A stretch of 64,000 bases of DNA from M3007 sp964621185 (GCA_964621185.1 CAZULM010000006.1:1-64000), one strand, 5' to 3'. Positions 43,734 to 53,227 are shown, numbered from the stretch's first letter. Notes: a model not told the origin generated them from the letters alone. Made by a program: numbers and translations.

Positions 43734-46279
43734 TGTGCCGGATAATACCCGAGTACTTACGCTTGCTAAACGAAGCGTGCCCCACATGGCCGTACTCCCG
43801 TACATTTGGGGCAAAATCAAATGTTGTGCGTCACCCATACCAAGGTTATATCGATTATTTGCGTGCGAAAAGCGCTGTCGTCAGGCAGAAAGCTTGGGCA
43901 TTTGCGCGCCGTCGCCCAAAAACGACTGGTTTTTTTCTTTTTTTATTGCTGCTTTGGCTGTTCTGTCTGCCACGGCCATTGTTCCAGAAACCGCTTTGTG
44001 TGGTGCTGGAAGACCGGGATGGCGCGCTGCTGGGAGCCCGGATTGCCTCAGATGGCCAGTGGCGCTTTCCGATGGCTGATTCCCTTCCAAGCAAATACCT
44101 GACATGTGTGGTCGCTTTTGAAGACAAGCGCTTTTGGTGGCATCCCGGGGTGGACCCTCTGAGCTTTGGGCGGGCAATTTGGCTTAATATCACGAATGGC
44201 CGCGTGGTCAGTGGCGGCAGCACGCTCACGATGCAGGTGATCCGCATGGCCCGCGACAACCCCGAGCGCACCGTTTTGGAAAAAATCGTGGAGATATTCA
44301 TGGCTACCAGGCTGGAACTCACGTATTCCAAAAAAGAAATCCTGTCGCTGTATGCCGCCAATGCGCCTTTTGGGGGCAATGTGGTAGGCATTGAGGCGGC
44401 ATCGTGGCGGTATTACGGGAAAAGCCCGGCACTGCTTTCCTGGGCGGAAGCTGCAACCCTGGCAGTGCTGCCAAACAGCCCGGCGCTCATTCACCCAGGC
44501 AGGAACCGCGATGCCTTGGTGGCCAAGCGCAACCGCCTGTTGGAGCGCTTGCGCGACGACGGCGCCATTAGCCCCAATACCTGCGAATATTCCAAAGAAG
44601 AGCCGTTGCCCGAGCAACCGTTGCCCCTGCCACAGCTCGCGCCCCAACTCATCGACAGGCTGACCCGCCCCAATACCGATGGCATCAATGCCAACCAAAC
44701 CCGCTTCCATACCACCATCGACAAGCATTTGCAGGAACGGGTGACGCAAATCCTTTGCCGCCGACAGGAAATTTACAAGGGGAACGGGGTGTTCAACATG
44801 GCAGCTGTTATTATAGACGTGCCGACGGGCGATGTGCTGGCCTATCAGGGCAATGTGCCGGATGTCGGCAAGGAACACGGCGAATCGGTGGATGTGATCG
44901 CCGCGCCGCGCAGCACAGGCAGCATCCTCAAGCCGTACCTGTACGCCCTGGCCCTGGAAAGCGGCGATATTTTGCCCGCCAGCCTGCTGCACGACGTGCC
45001 CACCCAGCTTGGGCAATACCGCCCTGAAAACTACTATGAAACCTACGACGGCGCAGTACCCGCCCGGCGCGCGCTTATTCGCTCGCTCAATGTGCCTTTT
45101 GTGCTGCTGCTCCAAAAATACGGCCTGGAAAAGTTTCATTTCAACCTGCAAAGGCTTGGGCTTGGCACGATCAACAAGCCGCCCGACCACTATGGGCTGT
45201 CGCTTATTCTGGGCGGTGCAGAGGCCAATTTGCTCGATATTACCAATACCTATGCCTGCATGGGCCGCACCCTCGGCGCCTTTTACGACCGGAACGGGAA
45301 ATATGCCCGGGATGATTTTCGGCGGCCTAATTTTTTGTTAGAAGGGCAAACCCGCCTTCGCCAAAGCTACGGTGGGCAAGCCAACAACGACCTCCTGAGC
45401 GCCGCTTCTATCTGGTACACTTTTGAAGCTATGCGCCAGGTAGAACGCCCCACAAGCACCGGCGAATGGGAGCTTTTCCAGGCCAGCCGTACCATAGCCT
45501 GGAAGACCGGCACCAGTTTCGGTTTTCGCGATGCCTGGGCGGCGGGGGTGACGCCCCGCTACGCCGTGGGCGTATGGGTCGGCAACGCCGACGGGGAAGG
45601 GCGCCCTGGGTTGATCGGGGTGGAATTTGCCGCACCTGTATTATTTGAAATATTTGAACTGCTGCCGCAAGAGGCTCGCTGGTTCGATCCGCCCTACGAC
45701 GATATGGCGCAGGCGCCAATTTGCCCGCAGAGCGGTTTCCGGGCAGGCGAATACTGCGAACCGGATACGGTCTGGATACCAAAAAGCGGGCTGAAATCGG
45801 CTGTTTGCCAGCATCACCAGTTGCTGCACCTCGACCCTACGGGCCAGTGGCAGGTGACGGGCGATTGCGCGTCGCCCTCGCTGATGTTGCACCGGCCTTG
45901 GTTTGTGCTGCCGCCCGTTGAGGCATATTATTTCAAGAGCAAAAACCCCTGGTACGTGTCGCCGCCGCCTTTTCGGGCCGATTGTGTGGGCACAGAAAGC
46001 GCGCAACGACAATCACCGATGCAGCTCATTTACCCGAAAGAAGCAACGCGGATCTACGTGCCGGTTGACTTGAACGGCAAGTTGAGCAGCACCATTTTTC
46101 AGGTGGCGCACCGCAAAAATGACATTGAGATTTACTGGCACCTCGACGGGGCGTACCTGGGCAGCACGAAGACTTTTCACCAAATGGGACTGCAACCGGC
46201 GGTGGGGAAGCACCACCTGGCGCTGGTTGACAGGGACGGGTATAGGCTGGAGCAGGATTTTGAGGTAGTGGGGAGGTAG
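43733..46279 (+). CDS. pbpC: Penicillin-binding protein 1C
   Basis: An 848-residue bifunctional peptidoglycan enzyme. After a membrane anchor (FFLFLLLLWLFCLP) the glycosyltransferase has CVVAFEDKRFWWHPGVD and SGGSTLTMQVIRM. The transpeptidase has SILK (S397/K400), the SLN motif and KTGTSFGFRDAW. The C-terminal PBP1C domain follows (about residues 745-845). It polymerises and cross-links the cell wall. The ATG overlaps the previous stop by one base. Residues ~538-551 (GQTRLRQSYGGQAN) are encoded by a palindromic repeat that looks like an in-frame insertion between the transpeptidase motifs. Confidence 0.92.
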   Translation: MCRIIPEYLRLLNEACPTWPYSRTFGAKSNVVRHPYQGYIDYLRAKSAVVRQKAWAFARRRPKTTGFFLFLLLLWLFCLPRPLFQKPLCVVLEDRDGALLGARIASDGQWRFPMADSLPSKYLTCVVAFEDKRFWWHPGVDPLSFGRAIWLNITNGRVVSGGSTLTMQVIRMARDNPERTVLEKIVEIFMATRLELTYSKKEILSLYAANAPFGGNVVGIEAASWRYYGKSPALLSWAEAATLAVLPNSPALIHPGRNRDALVAKRNRLLERLRDDGAISPNTCEYSKEEPLPEQPLPLPQLAPQLIDRLTRPNTDGINANQTRFHTTIDKHLQERVTQILCRRQEIYKGNGVFNMAAVIIDVPTGDVLAYQGNVPDVGKEHGESVDVIAAPRSTGSILKPYLYALALESGDILPASLLHDVPTQLGQYRPENYYETYDGAVPARRALIRSLNVPFVLLLQKYGLEKFHFNLQRLGLGTINKPPDHYGLSLILGGAEANLLDITNTYACMGRTLGAFYDRNGKYARDDFRRPNFLLEGQTRLRQSYGGQANNDLLSAASIWYTFEAMRQVERPTSTGEWELFQASRTIAWKTGTSFGFRDAWAAGVTPRYAVGVWVGNADGEGRPGLIGVEFAAPVLFEIFELLPQEARWFDPPYDDMAQAPICPQSGFRAGEYCEPDTVWIPKSGLKSAVCQHHQLLHLDPTGQWQVTGDCASPSLMLHRPWFVLPPVEAYYFKSKNPWYVSPPPFRADCVGTESAQRQSPMQLIYPKEATRIYVPVDLNGKLSSTIFQVAHRKNDIEIYWHLDGAYLGSTKTFHQMGLQPAVGKHHLALVDRDGYRLEQDFEVVGR
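45344..45382. repeat. Palindromic repeat inserted in frame in pbpC
   Basis: Core CCCGCCTTCGCCAAAGCTAC followed by GGTGGGC: CCCGCC (45351-45356) pairs with GGTGGG (45371-45376) using one G-T pair. From memory, the word CGCCTTCGCCAAAGCT with a GGCGGGC partner is a dispersed palindrome in several bacterial genomes and encodes RLRQ(S/G)YGGQA when inside genes, as here. Confidence 0.7.
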
Positions 46280-46284
46280 GGGTT

Positions 46285-46552
46285 TGTATCAGGATTGGCA
46301 GGATTAGTAGGATTTTTCAGGATTATTTGGCATTGGTTGTCTTGGATGGATTTTGATGATTTTATACCTCACGCCGCTTGGTTTTGTGCATGTCGATTTT
46401 TGTAATCATTTGAACAGCAGTTGAATAAATCATACTCAATCACAAAAATCAGGCGAATCATAGAATAGTTAATTATTGCTCAGATTTTTAACACCATGAT
46501 CAAGAGCAGCGCCCACCTTAAAAATCCTGCTAATCCTGCTAATCCTGATATA
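46285..46552. repeat. Inverted AATCCTG-type arms between pbpC and dnaE
   Basis: A 33-nt left arm (46285-46317, units of CAGGATT) and right arm (46520-46552, units of AATCCTGCT) are inverse copies with three mismatches. They fill the gap between the convergent pbpC and dnaE genes and enclose a copy of the dispersed ~100-bp repeat, the same arrangement as between phoH and apaG. Confidence 0.88.
46368..46470 (+). repeat. Dispersed ~100-bp repeat, copy 4
   Basis: Left block CTCACGCCGCTTGGTTTTG and TGCATG, middle GTAATCATTTGAACAGCAG, right block CAATCACAAAAATCAGGCG and AATCATAGAATAGTT. The left block is nearly identical to copy 2. Confidence 0.88.
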
Positions 46553-46562
46553 CCCCCCCCCG

Positions 46563-49500
46563 CTAATTGACCCCGCACTCCACCCCAAGCAGCTCCATCG
46601 CCGCTAAAAACTCATTCCCTACGTTCACCTTTTTCGCCGCCGAAGTAAACGACATTTTTTCCTTGTTTTGCCGGTCTATTAGCTCCATTTTCAGGAGGTG
46701 TTTGCCTTTGTGGGCACTGCAGAGCTTTTCGATGCGGTCGATGAGCTCGGCTGTGAGCAGTTCCACAGGTATTTGCAGGGTAACTGATGAGGTTTTTTCC
46801 GCGCCGATGGCTTCCAGCAGGCGCACGTTATTTACCCGGAATTCAAACTCGTCGGAATTGTACCGCTGCTTGTACTCGCCTTCCACATACACGCAGGTGC
46901 CTTCCTCGAAAAAGGTTTTGAACTTGGCATAAGTCTCCGAAAACATCGTGATTTCCAGGGATTCGGTGTAGTCCTGGATGGTAAAGCGACCCCATCCCGT
47001 GCCGCGCTGGCTGATGCGGTGTTCGGCCTTGACCACAAAACCGGCAACATTGACTTTCCGGTTGCGATAGTTCTCCAGTTTTTCGAGTGGACTGGCAAAG
47101 TTTTCCCATTCGTAGCGGAACTCATCGAGTGGGTGCCCGCTGAGGTAGATACCGATGACGTCTTTTTCTTTTTGCAACCTGTAAATAAGCCCCCATTCAC
47201 TGGCTTTGGGTACCGTTGGCTCTGGAATGCTCACGCTGTCGGACAGGTCGCCAAACAGGGAGTTGACCGACATCAGCTTGTCTTCCTGGTGGGCGCTGCC
47301 GTAGCGGAGCAGGTTTTCGATGAAGGTTTCGTATTTGTCGGTGGGCGCGAAGAACACTGATCTGGGCAGCCCGAAGCTGTCGAAGGCGCCGGCGTAGGCT
47401 AAGCTCTCCATCACGCGCTTGTTCACGGTGCGGAGGTTGATGCGCCGCATGAAATCGAATATGTTGGCAAAGGGGCCGTTTTCCCTGCGCTCTTGTATCA
47501 TCACCTCCACGGCGGCCTCCCCTACGCCTTTCACGGCGCCCATGCCGTATCGGATATCGCCTTTTTTGTTGACGGCAAAATTGACCAGCGATTCGTTCAC
47601 GTCGGGGCCTTTCACGTTGAGGCCCATGCGCTTGCACTCTTCGAGGAAGAAGGTGATTTTTTCAATATTGTTTTGCGAATGGGTGAGCACTGCGGCCATG
47701 TACTCCGAGGGGTAATGCGCCTTGAGGTATGCCGTTTGATAAGCCACAAAGGCATAACAAGTGGAGTGGCTTTTGTTGAAGGCGTAAGAGGCAAAGGCCT
47801 CCCAGTCGGTCCACACTTTTTCGAGCTTGGCAGCCGGGTGGTTGCGGGCCGTGCCGCCCTCGATGAATTGCCCTTTCATTTTGTTGAGCACGGCAATCTG
47901 CTTTTTGCCCATGGCCTTGCGGAGCACGTCGGCGTCGCCCTTGGAAAATCCTGCCAATTTTTGAGAGAGCAGCATGATTTGCTCCTGGTAAACACAATTG
48001 TGCAGCAGCACATTGTTGCCAACAAAGTTGTGGATGCCCTCTACTGTGATGTCATATACCAATTCTTCACCCGCAGGTTCTATTGACCTGATTTCCTCCC
48101 AACGTACATTCAGATTGCGCTTTGTTTTAGGTAAATCCAGGTGTTCGAGTAGGGGTTCAACCACTGCCGCCGCGATTCGTGGCCGATTCCGGTTTAGAGT
48201 ATTGAAATGTTGGGGACTGAAGCCATACGCCTCCATAAGCCCGCGTTGCGAGCCTTTCCAGGTTTGGTCAATTTCCGCGATGAATACGGGGCGCGAAACA
48301 TCGTCTTTAATTTCGGCTAAAAATGGCCCGCGTTTCGGCATTTTTTTCAAGACCAAATATGGCGCAATTTTTTCCTCGAATTGCGGAATGTTGTACACAG
48401 ACACCTGGTAAGCTGTGATTTCCTCTTTTCGCCGGTTGTTAAAGTATTTGCTTTCATAGGTGGTAGCATAAATACCCAAGCGGAGCAAAAGGGTTTGGAT
48501 ATCCCTGGCCAAGTTGGGAGATATGGTTTTGACAAAGCATATTTTTTCAGAAACAGAGCCGTCACAATCCCAATATGAAGCCAGGAAAAAAGCAATTAAT
48601 TCTTCATTTAACCCAAATACGAATTCTGGCACAAACTTGTCGCCTGACCAGCAACCTCCGGTTGTGGTCTTTAAACCCCATTGTCGCAAAGCGGCTACCA
48701 GGGCATTTGGTTCGTGATACGAGGTTTTATTTACGCCGCGAACCATAACCCTTGTTACCCCACGCACTTGCTGTAAGGTAGTTGGCTCAATGCGTTCAAA
48801 AGCATTTAGGCTTTCTTTATATGCATTGATGAGCGCATCGTCTTTTGAGATAAAATCTGCAGTTGGCCCACATGAGGTTAGAGACCCATCGGCTAACAAA
48901 TAGGCCAATACCCGAAGCTTTTGTTTGTCAAACGTTTGCGGCGAAGCAGCAATTAGAGCTCTTGGCGTTGCAATATGGTCTCCTGGTTGCAGCATCCCTA
49001 TTTCCCGCCAGCCATGCTCGGTTAAAACCTTGTGGTTTGCAGTCATGGTAACCGTTGTGCCATTGCCCATCTTAACCTTGAAAACAGGCTTTTTGCCATT
49101 GCAAATCCAATAGGTCATGAGGGCTTTTTGAGGCTCCAAATTTTCATCCACTCCCTGTACATAAAAATCACCCACTAGGTCCTCCAATTGGTCAATGCGC
49201 ACCCTTTTTCCTGAAACAGCGTCGAAAACGAGGGTATCGCCTGTGACGCAAATACCAAAAGTATCCTTCAGGTACTCCTCCATATCTGGCAAATCGTACG
49301 TCACTGCCTGCCTGCCGTGTTTGCGCGCGATAAAATCCGGAATATACTCCAACGGCCCCGGCCGGTACAGCGCGTTCATCGCGATGAGGTCGTCGAATTT
49401 ATCGGGCTTGAGCTCGCGCAGGTACTTCTGCATGCCGGCGCTTTCAAACTGGAAGGTGCCGTTGGTTTCGCCACGCTGGTAGAGCTCGTAGGTTTTGGCG

Positions 49501-51371
49501 TCGTCGAGCGGAATATCGTCGATGCTGATTTTTATCCCGTGGTTTTGCTCAATCAGGGTAAGGGCATCGCGGATAATGGTGAGGGTTTTGAGGCCCAGGA
49601 AGTCCATTTTGATAACGCCCGCGTCTTCGATGATGGAGCCCTCGTATTGGGTGATGAGCAGCTCGGTTTCTTTGGAAGTAGCGACGGGTATGATCTCGGT
49701 GAGGTCTTTGGGGGCGATGATGATGCCGGCTGCATGGATGCCGGTGCCGCGCACGGAACCTTCCAGAATCATCGCTTCCTTGAGTACCATGCCTTCGGGT
49801 GTTTCCTCGGCGGCCAGGTGTTCGCGCAGTTTTTTGGCGTTGTCGATGTCTTCTCCCGACAGGTTTTCTTTCTCCGACAGGGAGCCTTCGCCCGTGATGG
49901 GGGCGGTGAGCACGCGCTTCAGGGAAATGCCCGGCCTATCGGGCACGAGTTTGGCTAGTGCGTTGGCCTGGTCGAGGGGCAAGTCGAGTACCCTGGCTAC
50001 GTCTTTGATGCTCATTTTGGCGGCCATGGTGCCATAGGTCACGATTTGCGCCACCTGTTGTTTGCCGTATTTTTCCACCACATAATCGATCACTTTCTGC
50101 CGGCCTTCATCGTCGAAATCCGTGTCGATATCGGGCATGGATTTGCGGTCGGGATTGAGGAAGCGCTCGAACAGCAGCTGGTACTTGATGGGGTCGATGT
50201 TGGTGATGCCGATGCAGTAGGCCACTGCGCTGCCCGCCGCCGAGCCGCGGCCGGGGCCGATGAACACGCCGATGTCTTTGCCGTGGTTGATAAAGTCGGC
50301 CACGATGAGGAAGTAGCCGGCAAAGCCCATGGTTTCTATGGTGCGCAGCTCGAAATTGAGCCGGTCTTCGATTTCCGGGGTAATTTCTTTGTACCGGTTT
50401 TTGGCGCCCTCCATGGTGAGGTGTCGCAGAAACTCGTCCTGGGTCTGGAAGGTTTTCGGGATAACGAAATTGGGGAGCAGGATGTCTTTCTTGAGTTTCA
50501 GGTGCTCGCATTTGTCCACGATTTCCATCGTGTTGTCGAGAGCCTGTGGCACGTCGCCAAACAACTTGCCCATCTCTGCCTGGGTTTTGAAATAGAACTG
50601 GTCGTTCCAGAAGGCAAAGCGGCCGCCTTTCATAATGGTGCCTTCTTCCACGAATTCGCGGATGGCGGGCGTGGCTTGCTTCTCGCCCGTGTTCACGCAG
50701 AGCAGGATGTCGTGGGCGTTGGCATCTTTTTGGTCGATGTAGTGCGAGTCGTTGGTGCAGATCACCTTCACCTTGTATTCCTCGGCCCAGCGCAGCAGCA
50801 CTTCGTTCACCTTGTCCTGCTCTGCCATAAAGTGGCGCTGGATTTCAATGTAATAATCCTCGCCAAACAGGTCGAGCCACCACTCAAATTCTTTCCGGGC
50901 CTCTTCCTCGCCGTGGCGCAGGATGGCCTGCGGCACCATGGCCCCGATACAGCAGGAGGTAGCAATAAGGCCTTCGTGGTATTGCAGGATCAGTGCCTTG
51001 TCGATGCGGGGGTATTTGCCGTACAATCCTTCGATGTAGCCAAGCGAGCAGAGCTTTACGAGGTTTTTGTAGCCTTCGGCGTTTTTGGCCAAAAAAAGCT
51101 GGTGGTAGCGCTTGTCTTTGTCGTCTTTGGTAAAGGTGTGCCGGTGCCGGTCGGTCACTACGTAGAACTCACAACCTACGATGGGTTTCACACCCTCGTG
51201 CTTGGCGGCTTCTGCCACAAACTGGAATGCGCCGAACATGTTGCCGTGGTCGGTAATGGCCAGGGCTTTCATGCCGTCGGCCGCGGCTTTTTTAAACAGG
51301 CCGGGGATGGAGGCCGCGCCGTCGAGCAGGGAGAATTGGGTATGGCAGTGGAGGTGGGCGAAATTCGGCAT
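46563..51371 (-). CDS. dnaE: DNA polymerase III subunit alpha with intein
   Basis: The frame encodes 1602 residues from the ATG at 51371 (a TTG two codons upstream is also open). Without the intein it is 1184 residues, normal for DnaE. The PHP domain begins FAHLHCHTQFSLLDGAAS. The polymerase palm has PDIDTDFDDEG near residue 412 and IKMDFLGLKTL near 590, giving the three catalytic Asp residues. The fingers resume after the intein with CVYQEQIMLLSQKLAGF. The helix-hairpin-helix and OB-fold regions follow (VNVAGFVVKAEHRIS). It is the replicative polymerase. The intein must be spliced out for function because it lies within the highly conserved KDTFGI/VYQEQ motif. It is convergent with pbpC. Confidence 0.96.
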   Translation of the reverse strand: MPNFAHLHCHTQFSLLDGAASIPGLFKKAAADGMKALAITDHGNMFGAFQFVAEAAKHEGVKPIVGCEFYVVTDRHRHTFTKDDKDKRYHQLFLAKNAEGYKNLVKLCSLGYIEGLYGKYPRIDKALILQYHEGLIATSCCIGAMVPQAILRHGEEEARKEFEWWLDLFGEDYYIEIQRHFMAEQDKVNEVLLRWAEEYKVKVICTNDSHYIDQKDANAHDILLCVNTGEKQATPAIREFVEEGTIMKGGRFAFWNDQFYFKTQAEMGKLFGDVPQALDNTMEIVDKCEHLKLKKDILLPNFVIPKTFQTQDEFLRHLTMEGAKNRYKEITPEIEDRLNFELRTIETMGFAGYFLIVADFINHGKDIGVFIGPGRGSAAGSAVAYCIGITNIDPIKYQLLFERFLNPDRKSMPDIDTDFDDEGRQKVIDYVVEKYGKQQVAQIVTYGTMAAKMSIKDVARVLDLPLDQANALAKLVPDRPGISLKRVLTAPITGEGSLSEKENLSGEDIDNAKKLREHLAAEETPEGMVLKEAMILEGSVRGTGIHAAGIIIAPKDLTEIIPVATSKETELLITQYEGSIIEDAGVIKMDFLGLKTLTIIRDALTLIEQNHGIKISIDDIPLDDAKTYELYQRGETNGTFQFESAGMQKYLRELKPDKFDDLIAMNALYRPGPLEYIPDFIARKHGRQAVTYDLPDMEEYLKDTFGICVTGDTLVFDAVSGKRVRIDQLEDLVGDFYVQGVDENLEPQKALMTYWICNGKKPVFKVKMGNGTTVTMTANHKVLTEHGWREIGMLQPGDHIATPRALIAASPQTFDKQKLRVLAYLLADGSLTSCGPTADFISKDDALINAYKESLNAFERIEPTTLQQVRGVTRVMVRGVNKTSYHEPNALVAALRQWGLKTTTGGCWSGDKFVPEFVFGLNEELIAFFLASYWDCDGSVSEKICFVKTISPNLARDIQTLLLRLGIYATTYESKYFNNRRKEEITAYQVSVYNIPQFEEKIAPYLVLKKMPKRGPFLAEIKDDVSRPVFIAEIDQTWKGSQRGLMEAYGFSPQHFNTLNRNRPRIAAAVVEPLLEHLDLPKTKRNLNVRWEEIRSIEPAGEELVYDITVEGIHNFVGNNVLLHNCVYQEQIMLLSQKLAGFSKGDADVLRKAMGKKQIAVLNKMKGQFIEGGTARNHPAAKLEKVWTDWEAFASYAFNKSHSTCYAFVAYQTAYLKAHYPSEYMAAVLTHSQNNIEKITFFLEECKRMGLNVKGPDVNESLVNFAVNKKGDIRYGMGAVKGVGEAAVEVMIQERRENGPFANIFDFMRRINLRTVNKRVMESLAYAGAFDSFGLPRSVFFAPTDKYETFIENLLRYGSAHQEDKLMSVNSLFGDLSDSVSIPEPTVPKASEWGLIYRLQKEKDVIGIYLSGHPLDEFRYEWENFASPLEKLENYRNRKVNVAGFVVKAEHRISQRGTGWGRFTIQDYTESLEITMFSETYAKFKTFFEEGTCVYVEGEYKQRYNSDEFEFRVNNVRLLEAIGAEKTSSVTLQIPVELLTAELIDRIEKLCSAHKGKHLLKMELIDRQNKEKMSFTSAAKKVNVGNEFLAAMELLGVECGVN
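47997..49250 (-). mobile_element. DnaE intein with LAGLIDADG-type endonuclease domain
   Basis: 418 codons (residues 708-1125). It starts at Cys (CVTGDTLVFDAVSGK, block A) after N-extein KDTFGI and ends VLLHN before C-extein CVYQEQ, so Cys1, C-terminal His-Asn and Cys+1 are all present. Block B has TANHKVL (TxxH). Block F is ELVYDITVEGIHNFVGNN. Two dodecapeptide-like motifs, LRVLAYLLADGSLTS and AFFLASYWDCDGSVS, mark a homing endonuclease, and both acidic residues appear present, so it may be active. The site differs from that of the cyanobacterial split DnaE intein, which lies about 72 residues further on at the FNKSHS motif. Confidence 0.96.
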
Positions 51372-51513
51372 GGGCAAATTTGTATTCTTGTTGAGAGAAT
51401 CCTTTTTAAGTTGCTATAAAAATGCTACCTAAAAATAAATCATTTTTTTTATAAACTACTGATTATCAAAAACTTGGCTTCCATCTTAATGTTTTAAAAT
51501 TGAAAAAACCTTT

Positions 51514-53181
51514 TTAAACCTTTTTAATTAACAGCCATCTTGCTTTGCTTGAAGCTCCGGTTCTTTGAATTTTTCCAGACATTCTTAGCGAAGAAAGAAG
51601 GTTGGTAATTTTATTGCGCTTTCTCTTTTCGTCTAATACTTCCGGAAGTTTAGAATTAAGTAAATTCTCAATTTCTTTCCTTGATGCAGCTCCTAATTGT
51701 TCAATATGTTTCAAGATAGCCTCTTTATAGTAATCATCATCTAGGCCCCGTTGTCGACTATAATGTGCTCTCATTTCAGAATTAGAAACGCCGCCCACAA
51801 TTTTGGCAGAAATAATATAGTTCGGTTTTCTACCTTCAATCATTCCCCGCTTTTTTAAATGTTCAACCTCTTCATTCGTCAGAAGCACTTTTTTTTGAAC
51901 TTTATCCAATAAGATTATGTCAAATAGTGATAAGTCTGGATTCCCTGCAATGGCACGAGCAAATTTCATGTCCAATACTTTACCTATAATGCTTACTTCA
52001 ACTCTATCTGGCTCCAATTTATAATCAGGCATTGGAAAAAATCGCATTTTCTGAAACTGAAACATTTTATAAATCCCTCCTCCCAGGGTATCTACCATTT
52101 TTAGATTACACATGGCTCCAGCTAAGAATGGGTTGCGGTAATGCTCTTCTGGTGCATTATCAATTACTACTTTTTCAACAGAGGCCGGGATGAACGACCC
52201 TTTATTACTAAAAACCAACTTTTCATCAGTTTCAATGACATTAATAAATCCAGAAAGTGTGTAGTCTTGATGGGCGATACAGTTATTGAGGGCCTCCCTG
52301 ATAATATAGGGCTCATACCGTAACATTTCTTCCGGAAACAATGTATTACCCTGAATTCTATTATATTTTACATTTCTAATTTTTAAATATATTTTATCAA
52401 TTGCTAGTAGAAAAGGGCAGGAAACAATCATAGAATCAGAAACAGCACCTTTTAAAATCCATCTAATTTTAGCCATGGCAGGTCCAATAAAATGTTCAGA
52501 TTCAGGCCGCCCTAATAAAATGATTGCTGTGCGAGTTATTTTGCCTTTGATTGTAACTTTTGCTTTATTTAAAAATGTGATGTCGTCCCATGAGTCAACT
52601 TCTTGACTTTTTTCCAAGAATTTTCCTTTGTAATTTTCTCGTGCGAGCAGAATTGCTGCAGGGTCTAGGTCTGAGATGTTTGCGTCGTCACAAACAACTG
52701 CACTCCAATCTTGAACATAAAGTTGGCTTCGGATTCGTTCAATTTTTTCAAGGTTCAGCGGCGCCAATTCTTCACCATCCCGGCCAAAGTAATGACCCTC
52801 CCAAGCAATTGGTATGCCACGTGGAGCGGCAGGGATTTGGAACATGATTACGCGATTTTGAGCCAAAATCAGCTCGTGAATTTCTATGAACGAAATTCTG
52901 TTTGTGGTTTTTTTTGCTATTTCACCTTTCAGGCTACTTAAGTCGCTGTGATTTAATCTGAAGCTTGAACCTACAATTGCTTTTCCACGATCCTTAATGC
53001 CGAAAATCAACCATCCGAACTCAACACCTTTAAGGTTGGCTTCATTAGAAATGGCAGAAAAGTATCGACCAATTTTACTAAAATCATAACCAGTTTTAGC
53101 CTCTTTGAATTCTACAACTTCCGTCTCTGATTGGAGCGTGCGTAGTTGATCTAGGATATTTTCAAGTTCAGAATCGGTCAT
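51514..53181 (-). CDS. AlbA_2 (Schlafen-like) / RecG-like ATP-binding protein
   Basis: A 555-residue protein. Residues ~15-150 match the AlbA_2 DNA/RNA-binding domain (ETEVVEFKEAKTGYDFSKIGRYFSAISNEA, FGIKDRG, YFGRDGEEL). A RecG-like ATP-binding C-terminal domain follows (PYIIREALNNCIAHQDYTLSG, GGGIYKMFQFQ) and then a winged-helix end. Such proteins are found as putative transcriptional regulators and in mobile or defence-rich regions. The gene is markedly AT-rich compared with all neighbours, which points to recent acquisition. It stands alone between dnaE and ugd. Confidence 0.85.
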   Translation of the reverse strand: MTDSELENILDQLRTLQSETEVVEFKEAKTGYDFSKIGRYFSAISNEANLKGVEFGWLIFGIKDRGKAIVGSSFRLNHSDLSSLKGEIAKKTTNRISFIEIHELILAQNRVIMFQIPAAPRGIPIAWEGHYFGRDGEELAPLNLEKIERIRSQLYVQDWSAVVCDDANISDLDPAAILLARENYKGKFLEKSQEVDSWDDITFLNKAKVTIKGKITRTAIILLGRPESEHFIGPAMAKIRWILKGAVSDSMIVSCPFLLAIDKIYLKIRNVKYNRIQGNTLFPEEMLRYEPYIIREALNNCIAHQDYTLSGFINVIETDEKLVFSNKGSFIPASVEKVVIDNAPEEHYRNPFLAGAMCNLKMVDTLGGGIYKMFQFQKMRFFPMPDYKLEPDRVEVSIIGKVLDMKFARAIAGNPDLSLFDIILLDKVQKKVLLTNEEVEHLKKRGMIEGRKPNYIISAKIVGGVSNSEMRAHYSRQRGLDDDYYKEAILKHIEQLGAASRKEIENLLNSKLPEVLDEKRKRNKITNLLSSLRMSGKIQRTGASSKARWLLIKKV

Positions 53182-53227
53182 AGGATGTGTTTTTAATTGC
53201 TTCTATATGAAGCTGAAACAGCAGACG

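Noticed and set aside
47997..49250. The dnaE insertion as an insertion sequence or frameshifted transposon
   Set aside because: The frame is continuous with both exteins, the splice residues are exact and no terminal inverted repeats flank it; intein is the only good explanation.
50046..51419. 457-codon open frame on the plus strand opposite dnaE
   Set aside because: The other strand encodes the conserved DnaE PHP and palm domains. The antisense translation is the Val/Phe/Gly-rich type typical of shadows in GC-rich genes.
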